Part shown: piece by piece, positions 10,409-17,752 of the stretch
Layout: the number at the start of each line of letters is the position of its first letter
Numbering within the stretch: the first letter of the stretch is position 1
Assembly (NCBI RefSeq): GCF_030344915.1
Contig: NZ_CP128233.1
Span: 1-64,000 of the forward strand
Reading direction: 5' to 3'
From: Neopusillimonas aromaticivorans
GTDB taxonomy: Bacteria > Pseudomonadota > Gammaproteobacteria > Burkholderiales > Burkholderiaceae_B
Length of the DNA: 64,000 nucleotides
Program-made: the position numbers and the translations under genes
Notes under the pieces: model-generated
Seen by the model: only the letters and a program-made list of their open reading frames with translations
Told to the model about the DNA's origin: nothing
Database searches by the model: none

Positions 10409-10419
10409 CACTCGATTGT
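10402..10419 (-). other. Attachment repeat (attR) of the guaA island
   Basis: The minus strand reads ACAATCGAGTGGGAGTGA, i.e. T-I-E-W-E-stop, a displaced end of guaA. It matches 41388-41405 at 16 of 18 positions in direct orientation. It overlaps the last bases of ISCR2 copy 3. Confidence 0.85.
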
Positions 10420-10500
10420 AAACAAGCACACAAAACCCTTTAGTGACAACAATTTGCAAGAACTATCAGGCTCAGTGCCATGAAAAATACCATGACCAGA

Positions 10501-10725
10501 TCATGAGGTTGAACACGGCTTGCGCCGGCAGCGTTCACGCTCCTGGTCGGCGATCTCGCCCGGCTGCAATGCTAGCTCAGCATCGGTCATGCGCTCCAGC
10601 ACGTCGCGTAGGCGGATGGTGCAAGGAATGGGCGGCAGCTCGAACTCATAGCCGCCGGCGATCATTTCGGCCGCAATCTCCTCGGTGATGAAAAACGGCT
10701 CGTCGTCTTGGTTCGGCTTCTTCAT
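10501..10725 (-). CDS. Truncated parB-like gene after parA (RK2 par operon)
   Basis: A 74-codon frame that overlaps the parA stop by four bases (ATGA), the position parB occupies in the RK2 parCBA operon. The product (MKKPNQDDEPFFITEEIAAE…) has no domain I recognise. RK2 ParB is a nuclease of about 18 kDa, so this would be only its first part. The last few residues before the stop at 10501 probably come from the island-end sequence where the RK2 fragment is joined. The assignment rests on gene order, and function is unlikely to be retained. Confidence 0.45.
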   Translation of the reverse strand: MKKPNQDDEPFFITEEIAAEMIAGGYEFELPPIPCTIRLRDVLERMTDAELALQPGEIADQERERCRRKPCSTS

Positions 10726-11430
10726 GCCCTTTCCTCCTGGCGCTCATCCTGGCCGACAGCGGCCAGGGCATCGGCTTCCGTCAATGCGTCCTCCACGAAC
10801 GCGCCGTGCTGCTTCGCTTCGGCCTGGCTGACCTCGGCCCATATCCGTTTCACCTGGGCCGCACTGTACCCGGCCAGCTCGGCGGTCTTGTTGATGCTGT
10901 AGCCGGACTTGCGCAGCGCGACAACTTGGGCGCGGCGCTTCGGATCAGCACGGCGGCCCTTGTACCGCCCGGCCCGGCGGGCCAACTCAATGCCTTGGCG
11001 CTGGCGTTCGCGCCTGTCCTCGTAGTCGTCGCGGGCCATCTGCAAGGCCAGGCGAAAAAGCATGATCTGCACGGCTTCCAGCACGATCTTGGCGACGCCA
11101 CTGGGCCTCGGCCGCCAGGTCGGATAGATCGACCACGCCGAGGACGGCCAGGCGTGCGCCTTTGGCCTGTATCGAGGCCACCAGGCGCTCGGCCTCGGGC
11201 AAAGGTAGGCGGCTGATGCGGTCGATCTTCTCGGCAATGACCACCTCGCCGGGCTGTAGGTCGCCGATCATGCGCAGCAGCTCAGGCCGGTCGGCGCGTG
11301 CGCCGGATGCCTTCTCACGGTAGATGCCGGCGACGTAGTAGCCGGCGGCCTTCGCGGCCGTAGTGATCGCCTCTTGGCGTTCCAAGTCCTGCGCGTCGGT
11401 GCTGACGCGCAGATAGACCCGCGCCACCAT
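10722..11430 (-). pseudogene. parA: ParA serine resolvase of the RK2 par operon, one-base frameshift
   Basis: A serine recombinase that resolves plasmid multimers at a res site. The N-terminus VARVYLRVSTDAQDLERQ has the catalytic serine and arginine context, followed by a regulatory helix region (RLALQMARDDYEDRRERQRQ) and a C-terminal helix-turn-helix (GYSINKTAELAGYSAAQVKR). The frame breaks after DLAAEAQ because an A is inserted at 11100, turning an expected CCCTGG into CCACTGG on the plus strand. Removing it restores 235 codons. It diverges from parDE, with the par/res intergenic region between them, exactly the RK2 arrangement. It is probably intact in the cell. Confidence 0.8.
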
Positions 11431-11637
11431 CGACGCGGCTACTGGCTTCGTCCTGCGGATACTTGCGGGCTCCTTTGGGCATACCCATTTGGGCCTAGTC
11501 TAGCCGGCATGGCGCATTACAGCAATACGCAATTTAAATGCGCCTAGCGCATTTTCCCGACCTTAATGCGCCTCGCGCTGTAGCCTCACGCCCACATATG
11601 TGCTAATGTGGTTACGTGTATTTTATGGAGGTTATCC
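11431..11637. promoter_or_regulatory. Divergent par promoter region with res-like repeats
   Basis: Intergenic region between parA (minus) and parD (plus). It holds repeated palindromic blocks with core ATGCGCCTAGCGCAT (about 11538-11552) and ATGCGCCTCGCGCTG (about 11565-11579), consistent with the ParA resolution site and the ParA/ParD-regulated promoters of RK2. A similar block (AATGCGCCTAGCTCATT) recurs at about 28680, at the right flank of the integron. Confidence 0.6.
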
Positions 11638-11890
11638 AATGAGCCGCCTGACAATCGACATGACGGACCAGCAGCACCAGAGCCTGAAAGCCCTGGCCGC
11701 CTTGCAGGGCAAGACCATTAAGCAATACGCCCTCGAACGTCTGTTCCCCGGTGACGCTGATGCCGATCAGGCATGGCAGGAACTGAAAACCATGCTGGGG
11801 AACCGCATCAACGATGGGCTTGCCGGCAAGGTGTCCACCAAGAGCGTCGGCGAAATTCTTGATGAAGAACTCAGCGGGGATCGCGCTTGA
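11638..11890 (+). CDS. parD: ParD antitoxin (RK2 type)
   Basis: An 83-residue ribbon-helix-helix antitoxin. The start MSRLTIDMTDQQHQSLKA and the end LDEELSGDRA match RK2/RP4 ParD as I remember it. The N-terminal strand and helices bind the parDE operator and repress it; the flexible C-terminus binds and neutralises ParE, a gyrase poison. The start at 11638 follows a GGAGG Shine-Dalgarno (11626-11630). The end overlaps parE by four bases (ATGA), implying translational coupling. Together with ParE it would select for retention of the island. Confidence 0.92.
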
Positions 11891-12197
11891 CGGCCTACAT
11901 CCTCACGGCTGAGGCCGAAGCCGATCTACGCGGCATCATCCGCTACACGCGCCGGGAGTGGGGCGCGGCGCAGGTGCGCCGCTATATCGCTAAGCTGGAA
12001 CAGGGCATAGCCAGGCTTGCCGCCGGCGAAGGCCCGTTTAAGGACATGAGCGAACTCTTTCCCGCGCTGCGGATGGCCCGCTGCGAACACCACTACGTTT
12101 TTGCCTGCCGCGTGCGGGCGAACCCGCGTTGGTCGTGGCGATCCTGCATGAGCGCATGGACCTCATGACGCGACTTGCCGACAGGCTCAAGGGCTGA
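11887..12197 (+). pseudogene. parE: ParE toxin (RK2 type), apparent one-base frameshift
   Basis: ParE toxins of the RelE/ParE fold inhibit DNA gyrase. The first 72 residues read normally (MTAYILTAEAEADLRGIIRY … HHYVF), then the frame slips at the T run 12098-12102 (five T's). With six T's the protein continues C-L-P-R-A-G-E-P-A-L-V-V-A-I-L-H-E and ends DRLKG at 12197, giving 103 residues, the RK2 ParE length. I regard the break as a homopolymer base-call error. If it were real the antitoxin would be free of its partner. Confidence 0.88.
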
Positions 12198-12274
12198 TTT
12201 CAGCCGCTAAAAATCGCGCCACTCACAACGTCCTGATGGCGTACTTACCCAAAGAACAGCTAGGAGAATCATTT

Positions 12275-13084
12275 ATGCTCAGCACACTTCCACAAGCTCA
12301 TGCAACTTTCTTGAACCGCATCCGCGATGCGGTCGCTTCCGATGTTCGCTTCCGCGCTCTTCTGATCGGCGGCTCTTACGTTCACGGAGGACTCGATGAG
12401 CACTCCGATTTGGATTTCGACATCGTTGTTGAGGACAACTGCTACGCAGATGTCTTGTCTACACGCAAGGATTTTGCCGAGGCACTGCCCGGCTTCCTCA
12501 ACGCGTTCACCGGCGAACATGTAGGAGAACCGCGCCTTCTGATCTGCCTATATGGTCCGCCACTGCTACACATCGATTTGAAGTTTTCTCTTGCTTCCGA
12601 TCTCGACCAGCAAATCGAGCGGCGGGCGGTTCTGTTTGCTCGTGATCCGGCAGAGATCGAGAAGCGCATTGAGGCGGCAGCGGTGGCATGGCCAAACCGT
12701 CCCTCCGAGTGGTTCGAAGCACGTGCCTAGATCTGGCTACACTATGCGGCCACCAAGCTCGCCCGTGGCGAGCTTTACGAAGCGATCGGCATGCTCGGTT
12801 TCTTCCGTGAGCAAGTGTTAGGACCTTTGCTCTACCGTCGCGCTGGAAAGGACCAGCGCGGAGTGAGGCGATTGGAAACCCTTCGACTGGATGAAGAGCG
12901 CAGACTAGCCACCACCATTGCGCTGCACGATGCGTTGTCTGTCAGGGATGCCATCAAAGCATCTGCCTCCATCTATCTCGACCTCCGAGCCGACGATCCG
13001 TCGTTGGAACCGACAACGCATATGCCAGGTCTTCTGTACGACTTAATAGAACGTGCGGTACCAGGCACGCCTAACCGTCAGTGA
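12275..13084 (+). pseudogene. Nucleotidyltransferase-fold protein with in-frame amber codon
   Basis: About 269 codons. The N-terminal half has the nucleotidyltransferase signature GGSYVHGGLDEHSDLDFDIV, as in antibiotic adenylyltransferases and related small NTases. An in-frame TAG at 12728-12730 interrupts it after residue 151. The codon lies in CCTAG, where CCTGG would give Trp, and the same frame continues without interruption to 13084, so a single wrong base at a CCWGG motif explains it. The start at 12275 follows AGGAGA. It is read with aph(3')-Ib, which begins 10 bases later. Substrate unknown. Confidence 0.65.
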
Positions 13085-13094
13085 GATTGGATGA

Positions 13095-13910
13095 GTGAAC
13101 GATATTGATCGAGAAGAGCCCTGCGCAGCCGCTGCCGTGCCCGAGAGCATGGCGGCTCACGTGATGGGATACAAATGGGCGCGTGATAAGGTTGGTCAGT
13201 CCGGCTGCGCGGTCTATCGGCTGCATAGCAAGTCAGGCGGCTCCGACTTGTTTCTGAAGCACGGCAAAGATGCTTTTGCCGACGACGTGACTGATGAAAT
13301 GGTGAGATTGCGTTGGCTGGCGGGGCACATTTCTGTGCCCTCCGTTGTAAGCTTCGTTCGCACGCCCAATCAGGCATGGCTCCTGACAACAGCAATACAT
13401 GGAAAAACGGCATATCAAGTGCTGAAATCGGATTTCGGAGCCCGTCTCGTTGTTGTTGACGCATTGGCGGCGTTCATGCGCCGACTGCATGCGATCCCAG
13501 TGAGCGAATGCTCCTTCAACAGTGACCACGCATGCAGGCTTGCCCGAGCGCGGGAGCGTATCGAGGCGGGGGTTGTTGATGTCGATGACTTCGATAAGGA
13601 GCGCGAAGGGTGGACGGCCGAACAGGTTTGGGAGGCGATGCATCGCCTCCTACCGCTCGCGCCGGACCCAGTCGTGACGCACGGCGATTTTTCACTCGAT
13701 AATCTACTTATCGTCGAAGGTAAGGTAGTCGGCTGCATCGACGTTGGGCGGGCTGGTATTGCTGATCGATACCAAGACCTTGCCGTGTTATGGAACTGTC
13801 TTGAGGAGTTCGAACCTTCGCTTCAGGAGAGGCTTGTTGCGCAATATGGCATTGCCGATCCGGATAGGCGCAAGCTGCAATTTCATCTCCTGCTGGACGA
13901 ACTTTTCTAA
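13095..13910 (+). CDS. aph(3')-Ib: Aminoglycoside 3'-phosphotransferase APH(3')-Ib (RP4 kanamycin resistance)
   Basis: A 271-residue cytoplasmic kinase that phosphorylates the 3'-hydroxyl of kanamycin/neomycin-type aminoglycosides. It has the Brenner motif VTHGDFSLDNLLI (catalytic Asp, metal-binding Asn) and GCIDVGRAGIADRYQDLAV with the second metal-binding Asp. The C-terminus LLLDELF is typical of APH(3') enzymes. It begins with GTG at 13095 (MNDIDREEPC…). The sequence and its position between the par region and tra/oriV sequences agree with the kanamycin gene of RP4/RK2. No IS21 copy is seen between parE and this gene, unlike RP4. A terminator hairpin follows at 13962. Confidence 0.9.
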   Translation: MNDIDREEPCAAAAVPESMAAHVMGYKWARDKVGQSGCAVYRLHSKSGGSDLFLKHGKDAFADDVTDEMVRLRWLAGHISVPSVVSFVRTPNQAWLLTTAIHGKTAYQVLKSDFGARLVVVDALAAFMRRLHAIPVSECSFNSDHACRLARARERIEAGVVDVDDFDKEREGWTAEQVWEAMHRLLPLAPDPVVTHGDFSLDNLLIVEGKVVGCIDVGRAGIADRYQDLAVLWNCLEEFEPSLQERLVAQYGIADPDRRKLQFHLLLDELF

Positions 13911-13961
13911 GGCGATGCCCCTCGACCTCGATCAGGGAGGCGTTCAGGACGACTCACAAAG

Positions 13962-13987
13962 AAAGCCGGGCAATGCCCGGCTTTTTC
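13962..13987. terminator. Rho-independent terminator after aph(3')-Ib
   Basis: Stem AAGCCGGGC / GCCCGGCTT with an AAT loop followed by a T run. The A's on the left flank also make it usable on the minus strand, between convergent aph and traA-like genes. Confidence 0.8.
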
Positions 13988-13992
13988 TGCTG

Positions 13993-14283
13993 CTACCTCC
14001 GTAGTCGTAAGGCCGTTGCAGGTGCTCGGGTGCGGTACAACTCGCCGGTCGCCAGCTCAAGCGCGATCACGTCGTTGCCGTCGTAGTTGACGATGATGCT
14101 GTTGGGCCGACTGTCCTCACGCTTCGCAGGGAGAGGCCAGCCTTCAATCGAAGCCGGCGCAAGCTCGTAGTGCTTCCCGGTTTCGACGCTGCGCAGCGTC
14201 CAGGTCCTGCAACCGGCCACGCCGGTCGCAGAAACCACGGCGAGCGAGCCGCGAAAATCGTGCGGGTACGCCTCGATGTTCAT
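13993..14283 (-). CDS. TraA-like protein from the RP4 Tra1 region
   Basis: A 96-residue small soluble protein (MNIEAYPHDFRGSLAVVS … TALRLRR). The start was chosen at ATG 14283 because it follows a purine-rich GGAGG and removes an arginine-rich, unnatural 45-residue extension. In RP4 the leftward Tra1 operon ends with traA next to the kanamycin gene, and TraA is about this size, so I assign it by position and length. Its role in RP4 is not essential for transfer and is poorly defined. It lies eight bases after the upstream gene. Confidence 0.5.
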   Translation of the reverse strand: MNIEAYPHDFRGSLAVVSATGVAGCRTWTLRSVETGKHYELAPASIEGWPLPAKREDSRPNSIIVNYDGNDVIALELATGELYRTRAPATALRLRR

Positions 14284-14290
14284 ACGCCTC

Positions 14291-14503
14291 CTAGATCGAG
14301 CGCGAGCGTTTCTGCTCGGCCTTGGCCGCCTGTTCCTGGGACACCTCGCCGATGACCTTGCCCTGGCCCCGGCTGTAGGCGATTTCGTAGTTCTTGCCGA
14401 CAACCGGCGGCTTCTCAAAGATGCCCCGGCTGTGTTTCACGATCCCGCCTTCGCTGAACTGGTAGACGTTGCTGAGCATTTCCAGGCGCTTGCGCACGGT
14501 CAA
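14291..14503 (-). CDS. KfrB-like small protein or gene remnant (RP4 Tra1)
   Basis: A 70-codon frame, MTVRKRLEML … KHSRGIFEKPPVVGKNYEIAYSR …, ending EQKRSRSI. The segment VVGKNYEIAYSRGQGKV resembles small KfrB-type domains of IncP plasmid proteins. It may be either a short Tra1 gene or the C-terminal tail of a larger one, with the upstream part lost where the Tra1 region is joined to oriV at about 14530. Function is not assigned. Confidence 0.35.
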   Translation of the reverse strand: MTVRKRLEMLSNVYQFSEGGIVKHSRGIFEKPPVVGKNYEIAYSRGQGKVIGEVSQEQAAKAEQKRSRSI

Positions 14504-14689
14504 CGAAGAGTCAGCGCCGTAGGCGCTGCCATTTTGGGGTGAGGCCGTTCGCGGCCGAGGGGCGCAGCCCCCGGGGATGGGAGGCCCGCGTTAGCGGGCC
14601 GGGAGGGTTCGAGAAGGGGGCACCCCCTTCGGCGTGCGCGGTCACGCGCACAGGGCGCAGCCCTGGTTAAAAACAAGGTTTATAAATAT

Positions 14690-15360
14690 TGGTTTAAAAG
14701 CAGGTTAAAAGACAGGTTAGCGGTGGCCGAAAAACGGGCGGAAACCCTTGCAAATGCTGGATTTTCTGCCTGTGGACAGCCCCTCAAATGTCAATAGGTG
14801 CGCCCCTCATCTGTCAGCACTCTGCCCCTCAAGTGTCAAGGATCGCGCCCCTCATCTGTCAGTAGTCGCGCCCCTCAAGTGTCAATACCGCAGGGCACTT
14901 ATCCCCAGGCTTGTCCACATCATCTGTGGGAAACTCGCGTAAAATCAGGCGTTTTCGCCGATTTGCGAGGCTGGCCAGCTCCACGTCGCCGGCCGAAATC
15001 GAGCCTGCCCCTCATCTGTCAACGCCGCGCCGGGTGAGTCGGCCCCTCAAGTGTCAACGTCCGCCCCTCATCTGTCAGTGAGGGCCAAGTTTTCCGCGAG
15101 GTATCCACAACGCCGGCGGCCGCGGTGTCTCGCACACGGCTTCGACGGCGTTTCTGGCGCGTTTGCAGGGCCATAGACGGCCGCCAGCCCAGCGGCGAGG
15201 GCAACCAGCCCGGTGAGCGTCGGAAAGGCGCTGGAAGCCCCGTAGCGACGCGGAGAGGGGCGAGACAAGCCAAGGGCGCAGGCTCGATGCGCAGCACGAC
15301 ATAGCCGGTTCTCGCAAGGACGAGAATTTCCCTGCGGTGCCCCTCAAGTGTCAATGAAAG
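14690..15360. other. oriV: oriV of IncP-alpha (RK2/RP4) with nine iterons
   Basis: Nine copies of the TrfA-binding iteron core (reverse form GCCCCTCATCTGTCA / GCCCCTCAAGTGTCA) start at 14779, 14802, 14824, 14847, 14870, 15007, 15042, 15063 and 15339. That is the 5 + 3 + 1 arrangement of RK2 oriV. Between the groups lie DnaA-box-like TTATCCCC and TTGTCCACA sequences (14898-14918), then an AT-rich stretch. No trfA is in the window, so this origin cannot fire here unless TrfA is supplied in trans by an IncP plasmid. Confidence 0.93.
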
Positions 15361-15703
15361 TTTCCAACGCGAGCCATTCGCGAGAGCCTTGAGTCCACGC
15401 TAGATCTATCTCATCTGCGCAAGGCAGAACGTGAAGACGGCCGCCCTGGACCTCGCCCGCGAGCGCCAGGCGCACGAGGCCGGCGCGCGGACCCGCGCCA
15501 CGGCCCACGAGCGGACGCCGCAGCAGGAGCGCCAGAAGGCCGCCAGAGAGGCCGAGCGCGGCCGTGAGGCTTGGACGCTAGGGCAGGGCATGAAAAAGCC
15601 CGTAGCGGGCTGCTACGGGCGTCTGACGCGGTGGAAAGGGGAGGGGATGTTGTCTACATGGCTCTGCTGTAGTGAGTGGGTTGCGCTCCGGCAGCGGTCC
15701 TGA
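15361..15703. other. RK2 spacer between oriV and tetR
   Basis: No gene I can support. There is a frame of alternating Arg/Ala/Glu codons (from 15431), but no domain, and it runs past a hairpin (CCCGTAGC … GCTACGGG at about 15599-15618). The sequence matches the RK2 region between oriV and tetR as I know it from RK2-derived replicons. Confidence 0.6.
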
Positions 15704-16354
15704 TCAATCGTCACCCTTTCTCGGTCCTTCAACGTTCCTGACAACGAGCCTCCTTTTCGCCAATCCATCGACAATCACCGCGAGTCCCTGCTCGAACGCT
15801 GCGTCCGGACCGGCTTCGTCGAAGGCGTCTATCGCGGCCCGCAACAGCGGCGAGAGCGGAGCCTGTTCAACGGTGCCGCCGCGCTCGCCGGCATCGCTGT
15901 CGCCGGCCTGCTCCTCAAGCACGGCCCCAACAGTGAAGTAGCTGATTGTCATCAGCGCATTGACGGCGTCCCCGGCCGAAAAACCCGCCTCGCAGAGGAA
16001 GCGAAGCTGCGCGTCGGCCGTTTCCATCTGCGGTGCGCCCGGTCGCGTGCCGGCATGGATGCGCGCGCCATCGCGGTAGGCGAGCAGCGCCTGCCTGAAG
16101 CTGCGGGCATTCCCGATCAGAAATGAGCGCCAGTCGTCGTCGGCTCTCGGCACCGAATGCGTATGATTCTCCGCCAGCATGGCTTCGGCCAGTGCGTCGA
16201 GCAGCGCCCGCTTGTTCCTGAAGTGCCAGTAAAGCGCCGGCTGCTGAACCCCCAACCGTTCCGCCAGTTTGCGTGTCGTCAGACCGTCTACGCCGACCTC
16301 GTTCAACAGGTCCAGGGCGGCACGGATCACTGTATTCGGCTGCAACTTTGTCAT
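15704..16354 (-). CDS. tetR(A): TetR class A repressor
   Basis: A 216-residue repressor of tet(A). The N-terminal helix-turn-helix is GLTTRKLAERLGVQQPALYWHF. The C-terminal TetR_C domain binds tetracycline-Mg and releases DNA. The start MTKLQPNTVIRAALDLL at 16354 gives the standard class A length; a longer frame to 16381 would overlap the operator. It is divergent from tet(A), with two tet operators between, so both genes are induced by tetracycline. In RK2 this pair descends from Tn1721. Confidence 0.93.
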   Translation of the reverse strand: MTKLQPNTVIRAALDLLNEVGVDGLTTRKLAERLGVQQPALYWHFRNKRALLDALAEAMLAENHTHSVPRADDDWRSFLIGNARSFRQALLAYRDGARIHAGTRPGAPQMETADAQLRFLCEAGFSAGDAVNALMTISYFTVGAVLEEQAGDSDAGERGGTVEQAPLSPLLRAAIDAFDEAGPDAAFEQGLAVIVDGLAKRRLVVRNVEGPRKGDD

Positions 16355-16362
16355 GCTTGACA

Positions 16363-16411
16363 CTTTATCACTGATAAACATAATATGTCCACCAACTTAT
16401 CAGTGATAAAG
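16363..16411. promoter_or_regulatory. tetO: Two tet operators between tetR and tet(A)
   Basis: Palindromes CTTTATCACTGATAAA (16363-16378) and CTTATCAGTGATAAAG (16396-16411), the class A tetO pair overlapping the divergent promoters. Confidence 0.9.
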
Positions 16412-16459
16412 AATCCGCGCGTTCAATCGGACCAGCGGAGGCTGGTCCGGAGGCCAGAC

Positions 16460-17658
16460 GTGAAACCCAACATACCCCTGATCGTAATTCTGAGCACTGT
16501 CGCGCTCGACGCTGTCGGCATCGGCCTGATTATGCCGGTGCTGCCGGGCCTCCTGCGCGATCTGGTTCACTCGAACGACGTCACCGCCCACTATGGCATT
16601 CTGCTGGCGCTGTATGCGTTGGTGCAATTTGCCTGCGCACCTGTGCTGGGCGCGCTGTCGGATCGTTTCGGGCGGCGGCCAATCTTGCTCGTCTCGCTGG
16701 CCGGCGCCACTGTCGACTACGCCATCATGGCGACAGCGCCTTTCCTTTGGGTTCTCTATATCGGGCGGATCGTGGCCGGCATCACCGGGGCGACTGGGGC
16801 GGTAGCCGGCGCTTATATTGCCGATATCACTGATGGCGATGAGCGCGCGCGGCACTTCGGCTTCATGAGCGCCTGTTTCGGGTTCGGGATGGTCGCGGGA
16901 CCTGTGCTCGGTGGGCTGATGGGCGGTTTCTCCCCCACGCTCCGTTCTTCGCCGCGGCAGCCTTGAACGGCCTCAATTTCCTGACGGGCTGTTTCCTTTT
17001 GCCGGAGTCGCACAAAGGCGAACGCCGGCCGTTACGCCGGGAGGCTCTCAACCCGCTCGCTTCGTTCCGGTGGGCCCGGGGCATGACCGTCGTCGCCGCC
17101 CTGATGGCGGTCTTCTTCATCATGCAACTTGTCGGACAGGTGCCGGCCGCGCTTTGGGTCATTTTCGGCGAGGATCGCTTTCACTGGGACGCGACCACGA
17201 TCGGCATTTCGCTTGCCGCATTTGGCATTCTGCATTCACTCGCCCAGGCAATGATCACCGGCCCTGTAGCCGCCCGGCTCGGCGAAAGGCGGGCACTCAT
17301 GCTCGGAATGATTGCCGACGGCACAGGCTACATCCTGCTTGCCTTCGCGACACGGGGATGGATGGCGTTCCCGATCATGGTCCTGCTTGCTTCGGGTGGC
17401 ATCGGAATGCCGGCGCTGCAAGCAATGTTGTCCAGGCAGGTGGATGAGGAACGTCAGGGGCAGCTGCAAGGCTCACTGGCGGCGCTCACCAGCCTGACCT
17501 CGATCGTCGGACCCCTCCTCTTCACGGCGATCTATGCGGCTTCTATAACAACGTGGAACGGGTGGGCATGGATTGCAGGCGCTGCCCTCTACTTGCTCTG
17601 CCTGCCGGCGCTGCGTCGCGGGCTTTGGAGCGGCGCAGGGCAACGAGCCGATCGCTGA
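16460..17658 (+). pseudogene. tet(A): Tet(A) tetracycline efflux pump, apparent one-base frameshift
   Basis: A 12-helix MFS antiporter exporting tetracycline-Mg in exchange for protons. It starts with GTG at 16460 (KPNIPLIVILSTVALDAVG) and has the GALSDRFGRRP motif between helices 2 and 3. The frame breaks at a C run, 16932-16936 (five C's). With six C's the sequence reads GGFSPHAPFFAAAALNGLN and continues to 17658, giving 399 residues, the normal Tet(A) length. An upstream in-frame ATG at 16385 would overlap the operators and is less likely. I regard the gene as probably functional with a base-call error. Confidence 0.92.
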
Positions 17659-17714
17659 TCGTGGAAACGATAGGCCTATGCCATGCGGGTCAAGGCGACT
17701 TCCGGCAAGCTATA

Positions 17715-17752
17715 GGGGCGAATAGAGAAAACGGAAAAAATCGTACGCTAAG
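17715..17752. repeat. Terminal inverted repeat of a Tn21-subgroup transposon
   Basis: 38 bp starting GGGG and ending AATCGTACGCTAAG, the Tn3-family/Tn21-subgroup pattern. It directly abuts RK2 sequence downstream of tet(A), and the tnpA stop codon lies inside it. I found no matching opposite repeat in the window, so the transposon is incomplete or rearranged. Confidence 0.85.

Noticed and set aside
14690..15360. CRISPR array from repeated 15-mers
   Set aside because: The repeats are the RK2 TrfA iterons, with no uniform spacers and no cas genes. I saw no CRISPR array in the window.
15431..15703. Protein-coding gene between oriV and tetR
   Set aside because: Low-complexity Arg/Ala/Glu composition, runs through a hairpin, and matches a non-coding RK2 spacer.
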